Assembly: GCA_964481255.1 (NCBI GenBank) | Contig: CAYZTZ010000158.1 | Coordinates: forward strand, 1-7,449 | Length of the DNA: 7,449 nucleotides | Source: UBA6911 sp964481255 | GTDB taxonomy: Bacteria; Acidobacteriota; UBA6911 | Reading direction: 5' to 3' | Part shown: one piece after another, positions 1 through 6,163 of the stretch | Position numbering within the stretch: the stretch's first letter is position 1 | Layout: every line of letters starts with the position of its first letter | The notes under the pieces: generated by a model | Databases searched by the model: none | What the model was told of the DNA's origin: nothing | The model's input: only the letters and a program-made list of their open reading frames with translations | Position numbers and translations under genes: made by a program

Positions 1-347
1 TGGAGCAAAGCCCGCCTGGAAACGGGAGCCGGGAAAAGCATCTGAACCTCCGCCTCATTGAAGACGGGAGACTCGGCCCGCACCCGAAGCACCTGCAGAA
101 CGAAAGCCCCCGACAAAAGCAGGGTGAAACCGGATTCGGCAAGCCGCGCCCCGACGCCCTCCGGAAGGAGAAAGTTTTGCGGCGGCGGTGAAGCGCCCCA
201 ATAATAGGGATACAGGAAAACAAAACCCAGATAGGCCAAACCCGCCAGTACCGAGATCAGGTAGGGGAGTTTGCGCAGCCGGCGGAGGCGCGCCAGGACG
301 CGGTTTTTCAGGGATCTCACAAGGAGGAAAGTGAAGGCGCCCGTCAT
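1..347 (-). CDS. ABC exporter permease, N-terminal part (cut by window edge)
   Basis: Partial gene: only the first 115 residues are inside the window and the rest lies to the left. The ATG (347-345) overlaps the TGA of the upstream ATPase gene as ATGA, the usual arrangement for translational coupling, so this is very likely the membrane partner of that ATPase. The fragment begins with a basic N-terminus rich in Arg and Lys (about residues 11-26). A hydrophobic segment follows (about 28-50, with LISVLAGLAYLGFVFLYPYY), then a second one (about 71-88). After these comes NEAEVQMLFPAPVSRRALL (97-115). The phrase resembling 'AE-LFPAPxSRR' is, from memory, typical of the putative ABC exporter family PF16962, where it follows the first membrane helices. 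The predicted role is the membrane-spanning half of an efflux pump; the cargo cannot be inferred. No strong Shine-Dalgarno precedes the ATG, consistent with coupled re-initiation. Confidence 0.8.
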   Translation of the reverse strand, partial: MTGAFTFLLVRSLKNRVLARLRRLRKLPYLISVLAGLAYLGFVFLYPYYWGASPPPQNFLLPEGVGARLAESGFTLLLSGAFVLQVLRVRAESPVFNEAEVQMLFPAPVSRRALL

Positions 348-1090
348 GATCCGGAATCTTCCGCCTCGGCTTCGCCCGTTACCCGCAGGAAAATCTCTTC
401 CAAATTAAGGTCGTCCTTCAGCGCGGACATGCTGCCGGATATTTCCCCGAGGGTTCCATGAATGATCCGCCGCCCCTGTTTCAGGATAAGGATCCGCCGG
501 CAGATTTCCTCCACCATGTGGAGCAGATGGGAGCTCACGATGACGGACGCGCCGCCGTGAGCCCTGGCCAGGATCGTCTGCTTCATGCGCCGCATTCCCA
601 GGGGGTCCAGTCCCGTCAGCGGCTCGTCGAAGATAAGATTTCCAGGCGAGTGCAGAAGCCCGCAGGCGATTATGAGCTTCTGCTTCATGCCGCGGGAGAG
701 CTCATTCGGGAGCATATCCTTCCGTTCCCAGAGCTCCAGCTCCCTCAGCAGCTCCTCCGCCTTCACCGCGAAATCCAGGACGCCGTAGACCCGGGCGATG
801 AACTGCAGATGCTCCATGACGGTCAAATGCTCGAAAAGACGCGGCTCATCGGGCATGAACCCGATGTTGCGCTTCGCGGCGATGGGATCCGTCACGACCG
901 AAAGCCCGTCGACGCGCACCTCGCCGAGTGTGGGCGGGATGATTCCGGCGATGCAGCGCAGGGTCGTGGTCTTTCCCGCGCCGTTCGGCCCCACAAGCCC
1001 AAGAACCTCGCCCGGCTCCACGCGGAAGGACAGATCCTTCACCGCCTCGAGCGAACCGTAGATTCGTGTCAGCCCTGCGACTTCGATCAT
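344..1090 (-). CDS. ABC transporter ATP-binding protein
   Basis: A 248-residue cytoplasmic nucleotide-binding subunit that would power the permease encoded immediately downstream. Visible motifs in order: Walker A GPNGAGKT (34-41); a Q-loop region GFMPDEP (77-83) with Asp where Gln is usual; the signature LSRGMKQK (131-138) in place of canonical LSGGQ; Walker B NLIFDEP (151-157) with catalytic Glu156; D-loop LTGLD (158-162); and the switch His188 in SSH. This pattern resembles the CcmA/NatA-type ATPases (COG1131) that serve ABC-2 and related exporters. Length is normal for a stand-alone ATPase. The start at 1090 is chosen because MIEVAGLTRIYG matches where such proteins begin. The ribosome binding site is weak: AAAGG lies 13 nt upstream, which is too far to be convincing. 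It lies 100 bp downstream of yajQ on the same strand, so co-transcription is possible but not shown. Confidence 0.93.
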   Translation of the reverse strand: MIEVAGLTRIYGSLEAVKDLSFRVEPGEVLGLVGPNGAGKTTTLRCIAGIIPPTLGEVRVDGLSVVTDPIAAKRNIGFMPDEPRLFEHLTVMEHLQFIARVYGVLDFAVKAEELLRELELWERKDMLPNELSRGMKQKLIIACGLLHSPGNLIFDEPLTGLDPLGMRRMKQTILARAHGGASVIVSSHLLHMVEEICRRILILKQGRRIIHGTLGEISGSMSALKDDLNLEEIFLRVTGEAEAEDSGS

Positions 1091-1190
1091 GGACGCATCG
1101 CGGCCTTTGCGGCGGCGCGTTCGGGGACGCAGGCAAAAACCGTTGCGCCCGGCCCCGCTCCCGCAGCATCGGGGCGTATCCTCCTGCGGC

Positions 1191-1697
1191 TCAGTTGCTG
1201 CGGTAATTGCCGAATTTCAGTTCAACGCCGAAGTCCTTCTCTTTCAAAAGGCGCAGGACCGTCTGCAGATCGTCGCGGGACGGGGAGGAAACGCGGACCT
1301 GCTCGCCCTGAATCTCCGCCTGGACTTTTCTGATCTTCAGTTCTTTGATGAATTTGACGATCGCGCGCGCCGTCTCGACGGGTATTCCCTGCTGCAACTG
1401 GACTTCCTGGGTCACGGTGCCGCCGGCGGCCGGCTGGCTCTTGCCCTGCAGCAGATTCTTGAGGGGAACCTGCCGCCGCACCATTTTTTCCTGGATCACC
1501 TCCCACATGGCGCGCAGCTTGAAATCATCCGGGGCGTGAAGGACGAGCTTGGCCTCCGCCCGCCTGAAGTCGATCCCCACGTGAAGCCCCTTGAAATCGT
1601 AACGCTGCCGGATCTCCTTCATGGCCTGGTTGACGGCGTTGTCCACTTCCTGCAGATCGCACCCGGTCGTAATGTCGAAGGATTGTGTGCCTGCCAT
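1191..1697 (-). CDS. yajQ: YajQ family cyclic di-GMP-binding protein
   Basis: A 168-residue soluble protein, close to the ~163 residues usual for YajQ (UPF0234, PF04461). Recognisable family blocks are SFDI (6-9), DLQEVDNAVNQA (14-25), RYDFKG (32-37), RRQVPLKNL (74-82), KVQAEIQGEQVRV (124-136), SRDDLQ (140-145) and the C-terminal DFGVELKFGNYR (155-166). The fold consists of two ferredoxin-like domains. Homologues in Xanthomonas and Pseudomonas bind c-di-GMP and act with transcription factors; the E. coli protein has also been reported to bind nucleotides and nucleic acid. A strong Shine-Dalgarno (GGGAGG) sits 7 nt before the ATG and abuts the stop codon of the UPF0182 gene. With only 12 bp between the two genes, they are probably co-transcribed. 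The N-terminus (MAGTQ) is slightly longer than the usual MPSFDI start. Confidence 0.96.
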   Translation of the reverse strand: MAGTQSFDITTGCDLQEVDNAVNQAMKEIRQRYDFKGLHVGIDFRRAEAKLVLHAPDDFKLRAMWEVIQEKMVRRQVPLKNLLQGKSQPAAGGTVTQEVQLQQGIPVETARAIVKFIKELKIRKVQAEIQGEQVRVSSPSRDDLQTVLRLLKEKDFGVELKFGNYRSN

Positions 1698-1704
1698 GGA
1701 ACCG

Positions 1705-1710
1705 CCTCCC
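1705..1710 (-). promoter_or_regulatory. Shine-Dalgarno of yajQ, abutting the UPF0182 stop
   Basis: Reads GGGAGG on the minus strand, 7 nt before the yajQ ATG. Its first base (1710) is also the last base of the UPF0182 TAG stop codon (1712-1710). A ribosome finishing UPF0182 would cover this site, so translation of the two genes is probably coupled. Confidence 0.75.
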
Positions 1711-4463
1711 TATGGCTCCTGCGGAGCCTGTTGTTTTCGAGCCCGGCTCAAATCCTCGAGAATGGCGCCCAGTCTCTGCAATTCTTTCCCGTACCCTGCC
1801 CAGTCGCCCTGGCGTTGAGCCTGCACGGCGCGATTGTAAGCGTCGGCGGCCTGCTGAACGAGATCCGCGGCGCCGGCTTTCCCGGTTTCCGCCGCAGGCT
1901 TCCCGACCCCGGGCCCGGCGGCCGCGGAGCCTCCCCCGGCGTCCTGCCCCAGCGTCAGCTCCCCTTTGAATATGCGCGCCAGGGACGCCTCCAACGTCTC
2001 TTCCATCGCGATCCGGTTTTCATAGGCGACGATCACGCGCTTCAACTCGGGGATCTTGCCGCTTTCGGACCGCAGATACAGGGGCCGGACATATATCAAA
2101 GCCTCCTCAACCGGAATGACCAGCAGATTCCCCTGGATCACCTGCGATCCGCGCTGATCCCACAGCGAGATCTGCCGCGAGATTTCAGCGTCCTGGTTGA
2201 TGCGGGCCACGATCTGCCTCGGGCCGTAAACGAGCTTCTGCTTCGGGAAGCGATAGACGACCAGTTTCCCGTATTGTTCCCCGTCGCTGCGCGCCACCAT
2301 CCAGGCGGAAAGGTTGTCCTTTCGCCCCGGCGTGAACGGGAGCATCAGGATGAATTCCTCCCTCTGTTCCTGCGGCAGCCTCATGATCGTGTAATAGGGT
2401 TCCATGGGGGTTTCCCTTCCCCCGCTCCCTATGACCGGTATCTGCCACAAGTCCTCCTTGTTGTAGAAAATCTGCGGGGTCGTCATGTGGTACACGGCGT
2501 AGATATAGGTCTGCACGCGGAAAATATCCTCCGGGTAACGGAGGTGCCGGCGCAGGTCGGGCGGTATTTCGGAAAGAGGACGGAAGACGCCGCGGAAGAT
2601 CTTCTGATAGACCTGGATGACGGGGTCGCCGGGATCGGCGACGTACATGTCAACCTTCCCGTTATAGGCATCCAAAACCATCTTCACCGAATTGCGCATA
2701 TAGTTCCCGACGCCCTGCGTGCGCGTCGAGTAGGGGTAGCGGTCCGACCGCGTGTACCCGTCCTGAATCCAGAAGAGCCGGCCGTCCGAAATCACCATGT
2801 AGGGGTCCTGATCCAGCATTAGAAACGGGGCCAGACGGCTCAGTCGTGTCCGCACGTCCCGATGAAAGAGAAACCGGCTCTCCGAAGTCACCAGGGGCGA
2901 AAGGACGATATTGACGTCGCGGAAATAAAAGGCGAAAAGAAGCTTTCTCAGGAAAGAACCGACCGGCACGCCGCCAGTCCCCTGATAGGTCGTATAGACG
3001 TTCTGCTCGCCCGAGGGGTAATCGAATTCCTGCTGCCCGGTTTTGACGACCGCGTAGCTCCGCGTCAGCTCGCCGAAATAGATTTCCGGCCGGGATACCT
3101 GGAAGATCGGATGGGCCGATTCCGGCGGAATGTTTTGAACCAGAAGCACCGGCAGGCCCTCCGGCGTCATCCGGTTCACGGGGCCGAGGGCCGCTCCGTA
3201 CCCGTGGGTGTAACTGAGGTGCTCGTTGATCCAGTTCCTTTCCGGGAGGCCCGCGGAGTTCAGTTCCCTGGAAGAAATCATGAATTGCTGGAGCGCCCCG
3301 TTCAGCATATAGCGGTCGTTGTCCACGGAAATGAAATCGTAGTACGTGCGGATTTCCTGTATCTGCTTGAGCGCGTCCAGAAGAGGCTCGTGATCCCAGA
3401 GGCGGATGCTGCGGATCGTGGCGGCATTATCCTCGATATTCTGCGGCGTGAGTTCCCTGTCGCCCGACAGATCGCGCTCCTCGACGCCCGCGAGCCCGTA
3501 AGCCTGAAGCGTGGCTTCGATGTTGTGGCGGATCTGGGGATTCTCCCTGTCGAGCTCGTTGGGCGCCACGATGAACTTCTGGATGAAGGACGGGTATAGA
3601 TTCCCCGCGAACAGGACGACGAAATAGAGAATCACGGCGAGCACGGCGCTCCGGTTTCCGCGCATGAAGGCGTTCAGGATCCAGAGCACGGCACCCGCCA
3701 GCGCCGCGACCGCCAGCGCCGTCAGCATCGGCACCCTCGCGTGCAGATCCGCGTAATTGGCCCCGGAGAAGATCTCGTGGCTTCCGAAGAGAACCTCGTA
3801 GCGGTTCAGATAGGCGTTGGCCGCGAGAAAGAGGAAGGCGAGCGAGGCCAGGAGGGAAATATGGATGCCCGTCCGGCTCCGCCCCGCGATGTCCCGGAGT
3901 TTACGCCAACTGAGAATCCCCTTGAAATAATAGAGGACCACGACTCCGATCAAAGCCAGAATCGTCAGGATAAGCCCCAGCCGCACGACCTCCCGGATGA
4001 AAGGCAGCGAGAAGAAATAGAAGGACACGTCTCGGGCGAAAACCGGGTCCTGGACGTTGAAATCGACGCGGTTCAGCCAGCGCCACACCTTCTCCCAGTT
4101 GGCCGCTTCGCCGAAGCCCACGAACAGGCCGACAAGGGCCGCCGCCAGGCCGGACAGCCGGCGCACGGTCCCGGGCGCGACCGTGTAGGCCGTGATCTGC
4201 CCGGTCGGGGTCGGGATGCCGATCTGGATGAGGCCCGGCCCCCTGTTCGCGTATAAAAAATTAAAATACAAAAACAGAAAGGTGATAAGCAGCGTCAGGG
4301 AACCCACCAGGCTCTTGGCGTAAAGAGCGGTTGTGAAAAGCGTCGTCTTGCCGAGTTCCAAAAACCAGAGATAGTCGAAATACATCTCGACGGCCAAGGA
4401 CAGTCCGCCGAACAGAACGAACAAGGCGAGGACAACAACGATCAGAGTTATGTTTTTATGCAT
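1710..4463 (-). CDS. UPF0182 / COG1615 family large membrane protein
   Basis: A 917-residue protein of the UPF0182 family (PF03699), a widespread family with no established function. The N-terminal third carries seven likely membrane helices, at about residues 5-27, 46-72, 103-119, 157-180, 199-219, 245-266 and 272-295. A large, probably extracytoplasmic domain follows. It contains family-typical stretches: FIVAPNELDRENPQIRHNI (297-314), AYGLAGVEERDL (321-332), LWDHEPLLDALKQIQEIRTYY (355-375 region), RNWINEHLSYTHGYGAALGPVNRM (within 409-432), PEIYFGELTRSYAVVKT (459-475) and DAYNGKVDMYVADPGDP (598-614). A Gly/Ala/Pro linker (841-866) joins a terminal helical piece (867-908, with GDWAGYGKELQRL) that recurs in this family. 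The start ATG at 4463 has GAGG four nt upstream, a rather short spacing. Family membership is clear, but no reaction or ligand should be assigned. It heads the UPF0182-yajQ transcript. Confidence 0.95.
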   Translation of the reverse strand: MHKNITLIVVVLALFVLFGGLSLAVEMYFDYLWFLELGKTTLFTTALYAKSLVGSLTLLITFLFLYFNFLYANRGPGLIQIGIPTPTGQITAYTVAPGTVRRLSGLAAALVGLFVGFGEAANWEKVWRWLNRVDFNVQDPVFARDVSFYFFSLPFIREVVRLGLILTILALIGVVVLYYFKGILSWRKLRDIAGRSRTGIHISLLASLAFLFLAANAYLNRYEVLFGSHEIFSGANYADLHARVPMLTALAVAALAGAVLWILNAFMRGNRSAVLAVILYFVVLFAGNLYPSFIQKFIVAPNELDRENPQIRHNIEATLQAYGLAGVEERDLSGDRELTPQNIEDNAATIRSIRLWDHEPLLDALKQIQEIRTYYDFISVDNDRYMLNGALQQFMISSRELNSAGLPERNWINEHLSYTHGYGAALGPVNRMTPEGLPVLLVQNIPPESAHPIFQVSRPEIYFGELTRSYAVVKTGQQEFDYPSGEQNVYTTYQGTGGVPVGSFLRKLLFAFYFRDVNIVLSPLVTSESRFLFHRDVRTRLSRLAPFLMLDQDPYMVISDGRLFWIQDGYTRSDRYPYSTRTQGVGNYMRNSVKMVLDAYNGKVDMYVADPGDPVIQVYQKIFRGVFRPLSEIPPDLRRHLRYPEDIFRVQTYIYAVYHMTTPQIFYNKEDLWQIPVIGSGGRETPMEPYYTIMRLPQEQREEFILMLPFTPGRKDNLSAWMVARSDGEQYGKLVVYRFPKQKLVYGPRQIVARINQDAEISRQISLWDQRGSQVIQGNLLVIPVEEALIYVRPLYLRSESGKIPELKRVIVAYENRIAMEETLEASLARIFKGELTLGQDAGGGSAAAGPGVGKPAAETGKAGAADLVQQAADAYNRAVQAQRQGDWAGYGKELQRLGAILEDLSRARKQQAPQEP

Positions 4464-4684
4464 GATCCCTCTATCGGATAAGCCCGCGGGCAGGAAAGAC
4501 GCGCTTGCTTGGAATCAAAGCCGCACCCCATGTGCCGCTTCGGCCGGTATCGATTACGGGCACTGCGCATCGGCACGCTGGAACCGGGCGGAGTGCGCGC
4601 GCGGATGCCGCTTTGCATTTCCGCCTCTCCCGATGACGAAGGCGCCCCTCGACCGCGACGCCCGACGTCCTGTGCCGTTACGCT

Positions 4685-4714
4685 ATAATAATGATAACGC
4701 CCGCGCCAAAGCAA
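4685..4714 (-). promoter_or_regulatory. Candidate sigma70-type promoter for UPF0182-yajQ
   Basis: Read on the minus strand: TTGCTT (4714-4709), an 18-nt spacer, then TATTAT (4690-4685). The -10 matches the consensus at five of six positions and the -35 is partial. It would give a leader of roughly 215 nt before the UPF0182 ATG. A 5-bp inverted repeat (CGTTA at 4676-4680, TAACG at 4695-4699) flanks the -10 and could be an operator. It lies in the only AT-rich patch of this spacer, which may alone explain the match. Confidence 0.25.
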
Positions 4715-4747
4715 TCCACAATCGCGGAAAGGGGCACCGAAGGTTCC

Positions 4748-4803
4748 CGCCCGTCCATGCCCCCGTTCAGGGCATGCAGGGGGACTTGGGCGCGGGACGG
4801 GCG
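4748..4803. repeat. Nested inverted repeat (possible RNA or DNA hairpin)
   Basis: The outer arms CGCCCGTCC (4748-4756) and GGACGGGCG (4795-4803) are perfect 9-bp complements. Inside them CATGCCC (4756-4762) and GGGCATG (4770-4776) form a 7-bp stem with a 7-nt loop. The two stems share base 4756, so only 8 plus 7 bp can form together. No T-tract follows on either strand, so this is not a standard terminator. At this GC content some chance pairing is expected. Confidence 0.35.
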
Positions 4804-4885
4804 CGCCGGCGCATCAGCATCGCATCAGCGTGCCGCCCGGACAGACGCCGCGGAACATTCTTCCCGGGTGGAAGCGGCCCGATTT

Positions 4886-4894
4886 TGCTATGAT
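4886..4894 (+). promoter_or_regulatory. Extended -10 promoter for the SRPBCC gene
   Basis: TGCTATGAT gives a TGn extension followed by TATGAT, five of six matches to TATAAT. No good -35 lies 16-18 nt upstream, which extended -10 promoters can tolerate. Transcription would begin near 4901, leaving about 40 nt before the GTG start at 4942 and only about 5 nt before the ATG at 4906. Confidence 0.45.
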
Positions 4895-4928
4895 GGTGAC
4901 TCCGGATGGATGAACCGGAATCGCAAAC

Positions 4929-4933
4929 GGAGG
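4929..4933 (+). promoter_or_regulatory. Shine-Dalgarno that selects the GTG start at 4942
   Basis: GGAGG lies 8 nt before GTG 4942. The in-frame upstream ATG at 4906 has no comparable site, so this sequence decides the start codon of the SRPBCC gene. Confidence 0.65.
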
Positions 4934-4941
4934 CAGGATCG

Positions 4942-5466
4942 GTGACGCAAAAAGGACCCGAGGTTCCAGGGCGGCCGGGTGAATCCCCCTACAGCGAGAT
5001 TCATAAAAGGGTCTGGATCAGGGCTTCGCCCGACCTCGTGTTCCAGGCCTTGACCGACTCCAGGGACCTGGTGCACTGGTTCTGCGACCGCGCTTCATGC
5101 GACGCGCGCGAGGGCGGAGAACTCGTCGCCCACTGGCGCATGAGACGGTCGACTCCGAGGGGACGGGCCGTCTTTACCCGCATCGTTCCGGGGGCGGTGG
5201 TGGAACTCCTTTGGGTGGACGACGGGGACGGAGTCGCCAGGTCCGAGCATACTCTGCGCTATGAGATCCGTTCCAGGGCCGGATTGACGGAGGTGGAGAT
5301 GCTGGATCGCGACGACTCGACCTCCGACGAAGAAACCTATGCATGTCTCGACCAGGGCTGGAACAGCGTGCTCCTGGAGCTCAAGGACTATTGCGAGCGG
5401 AAGGAACGCTCGCGAAAAGGGCGCCCCGGCGATCGCGTCTCCTCGGCAGCCGAAACGGTCGACTGA
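4942..5466 (+). CDS. SRPBCC / AHSA1-like domain protein
   Basis: A 174-residue soluble protein of the START-like SRPBCC superfamily, Activator of Hsp90 ATPase homologue 1-like group (PF08327). Typical landmarks are the opening strand and helix IHKRVWIRASPDLVFQALTD (20-39) leading to LVHWF (43-47). The mid-domain strands carry GGELVAHW (58-65) and VVELLWV (86-92). Next come the strands LRYEIRSRAGLTEVEMLDRD (105-124). The long C-terminal helix contains DQGWNSVLLELKDYCERKE (137-155). The fold forms a hydrophobic pocket for a small ligand or partner protein; which one cannot be read here. The last ~18 residues are basic, then polar and probably disordered. I prefer GTG 4942 (GGAGG 8 nt upstream) over the in-frame ATG at 4906, which would add 12 residues with no conservation signal and no Shine-Dalgarno. 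The gene converges on osmC, with 21 bp between the stop codons. Confidence 0.85.
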   Translation: MTQKGPEVPGRPGESPYSEIHKRVWIRASPDLVFQALTDSRDLVHWFCDRASCDAREGGELVAHWRMRRSTPRGRAVFTRIVPGAVVELLWVDDGDGVARSEHTLRYEIRSRAGLTEVEMLDRDDSTSDEETYACLDQGWNSVLLELKDYCERKERSRKGRPGDRVSSAAETVD

Positions 5467-5487
5467 AGGGCGTCCCGCAAAACCGCC

Positions 5488-5949
5488 TCACGACCGTACC
5501 TTCACGGCGACGTCGATCCCCTTCCGAACGCTCTGCGTGACGATGCAGAAATCCTCGAAGAGATCCAGGCATCTTTGCCACTTGCCCGGATCCGGGTTCT
5601 CGACGGCGGGGTCGATCTCCACCTCCATCTTGCCGATGCGCCACCGTCCCTTTTCATTGCGCGCCAGTTCGACACGCACGTCCGTGTGCATTCCGGTTAC
5701 GGGAAGCCTCAGCTTGCGCGCGCTGAACATCAGACTGGCGCTCAGACAGCCTCCGACCGCCGCCGCAAGCAGCCTCGCGGGATTGGGCCCCTTGTCGGCG
5801 CCCAAGGGCGGCGGTTCGTCCATCACCAGATCCCCGTAGGGCGTCCCGTCGAATTTTACGCGGAATTCGTAATTCCCGGTGCAATCGAGTGAAATGGAAA
5901 ACAGCCTCGCCTCTTGCGTACCTTGCGTTTGCGCCTTTTCGTCGCTCAT
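5488..5949 (-). CDS. OsmC family protein
   Basis: A 153-residue cytoplasmic protein of the OsmC/Ohr superfamily (PF02566), whose studied members are thiol peroxidases acting on organic hydroperoxides. The two key cysteines are visible: Cys68 in AAAVGGCLSASL (62-73) and Cys135 in FEDFCIVTQSV (131-141). The preceding block ADKGPNPARLLAAA (51-64) matches the family's 'GxxPxxLLAAA' helix start. A third cysteine (127) lies near the second. It is closer to the general OsmC/YhfA-like group than to classical Ohr, so the true substrate is uncertain. The open frame extends upstream to 6273, but the start at 5949 is chosen because AGGGG lies about 6 nt before this ATG and the homologous sequence begins shortly after it. 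The upstream extension would overlap the divergent radical SAM gene. No clear terminator is seen in the 21 bp that separate it from the convergent SRPBCC gene. Confidence 0.92.
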   Translation of the reverse strand: MSDEKAQTQGTQEARLFSISLDCTGNYEFRVKFDGTPYGDLVMDEPPPLGADKGPNPARLLAAAVGGCLSASLMFSARKLRLPVTGMHTDVRVELARNEKGRWRIGKMEVEIDPAVENPDPGKWQRCLDLFEDFCIVTQSVRKGIDVAVKVRS

Positions 5950-5955
5950 CGTTCT

Positions 5956-5960
5956 CCCCT
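5956..5960 (-). promoter_or_regulatory. Shine-Dalgarno that selects the OsmC start
   Basis: AGGGG on the minus strand lies 6 nt before ATG 5949. It decides between this start and longer in-frame versions reaching to 6273. Confidence 0.6.
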
Positions 5961-5997
5961 TCGAACCGGGCCGTCGTTCGGTCCCGATGGTATCTTC

Positions 5998-6018
5998 CCA
6001 TACCGGCGGAGGGTATGG
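5998..6018. repeat. 7-bp inverted repeat in the osmC upstream region
   Basis: CCATACC (5998-6004) and GGTATGG (6012-6018) are perfect complements around a 7-nt centre. It begins 49 bp upstream of the OsmC start codon, within the 214-bp divergent spacer. It could be an operator or a leader hairpin. No T-tract follows on either strand, so it is not a terminator. Confidence 0.35.
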
Positions 6019-6090
6019 CAAACCAAGAGTGCCCCTCCTTGGAGCCGGCACGCCTTGCCCGGCTTTCCCAAAAGTGTTGCCTTCAGGATG

Positions 6091-6120
6091 TTGCATTATG
6101 GAAGCTGCTTCTGGTACTAT
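6091..6120 (+). promoter_or_regulatory. Candidate sigma70 promoter for the radical SAM gene
   Basis: TTGCAT (6091-6096) is followed by an 18-nt spacer and TACTAT (6115-6120), with a TGG extension directly before the -10 (6112-6114). The start of transcription would fall near 6127, giving a leader of roughly 37 nt that contains the GGAGG ribosome binding site. The -10 matches the consensus at four of six positions, helped by the TGn extension. Confidence 0.4.
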
Positions 6121-6149
6121 CGGTGTCGCAATCCGTCGGTCAGCGGGGT

Positions 6150-6154
6150 GGAGG
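6150..6154 (+). promoter_or_regulatory. Shine-Dalgarno of the radical SAM gene
   Basis: GGAGG lies 9 nt before ATG 6164. It favours this start over in-frame ATGs at 6098, 5987 and 5879, of which the last lies opposite osmC. Confidence 0.65.
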
Positions 6155-6163
6155 TTTGAATTC

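Larger units (their letters stand above)
4464..4885. other. Divergent intergenic region without a convincing gene
   Basis: This stretch lies between the divergently transcribed UPF0182 and SRPBCC genes. Open frames on both strands cross it, but they lack good ribosome binding sites, recognisable protein sequence and consistent boundaries, so I see no gene. It contains an exact TATAAT on the plus strand at 4684-4689 without a usable -35, a candidate minus-strand promoter at 4685-4714, and a GC-rich nested inverted repeat at 4748-4803. A short direct repeat GCATCAGC occurs at 4811-4818 and 4822-4829. Confidence 0.6.

Noticed and set aside
321..408. Plus-strand AAGGAGG followed by a GTG and a 25-codon frame
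   Set aside because: It looks like a good ribosome binding site, but it is antisense to the junction of the ATPase and permease genes, encodes no recognisable peptide and has no promoter. It is most likely chance.
1135..1175. Possible terminator after yajQ (minus strand)
   Set aside because: A GCCCCG/CGGGGC stem (1152-1157 with 1170-1175) has a 12-nt loop, and the TTTTT run is 12 nt past the stem. The geometry is wrong for an intrinsic terminator.
1089..2822. Long plus-strand open frame (577 codons) opposite yajQ and UPF0182
   Set aside because: Both genes on the other strand are unmistakable family members. The antisense frame has a composition typical of a high-GC shadow (rich in Arg, Pro, Leu, His and Gly), no recognisable domain, and spans two unrelated genes.
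4684..4689. Exact TATAAT on the plus strand
   Set aside because: No -35-like sequence lies 16-18 nt upstream, there is no TGn extension, and it would make a leader of about 250 nt. The extended -10 at 4886 is a better candidate for the SRPBCC gene.
4450..4893. Plus-strand frame of 147 codons across the UPF0182/SRPBCC spacer
   Set aside because: It overlaps the UPF0182 start, lacks a ribosome binding site and shows no family sequence. Its length is unremarkable at this GC content.
6046..6058. Sigma54-like promoter (GGCAC...TTGC) in the osmC/radical SAM spacer
   Set aside because: The GG and GC elements are 2 nt too close together, and sigma54 promoters do not tolerate altered spacing.
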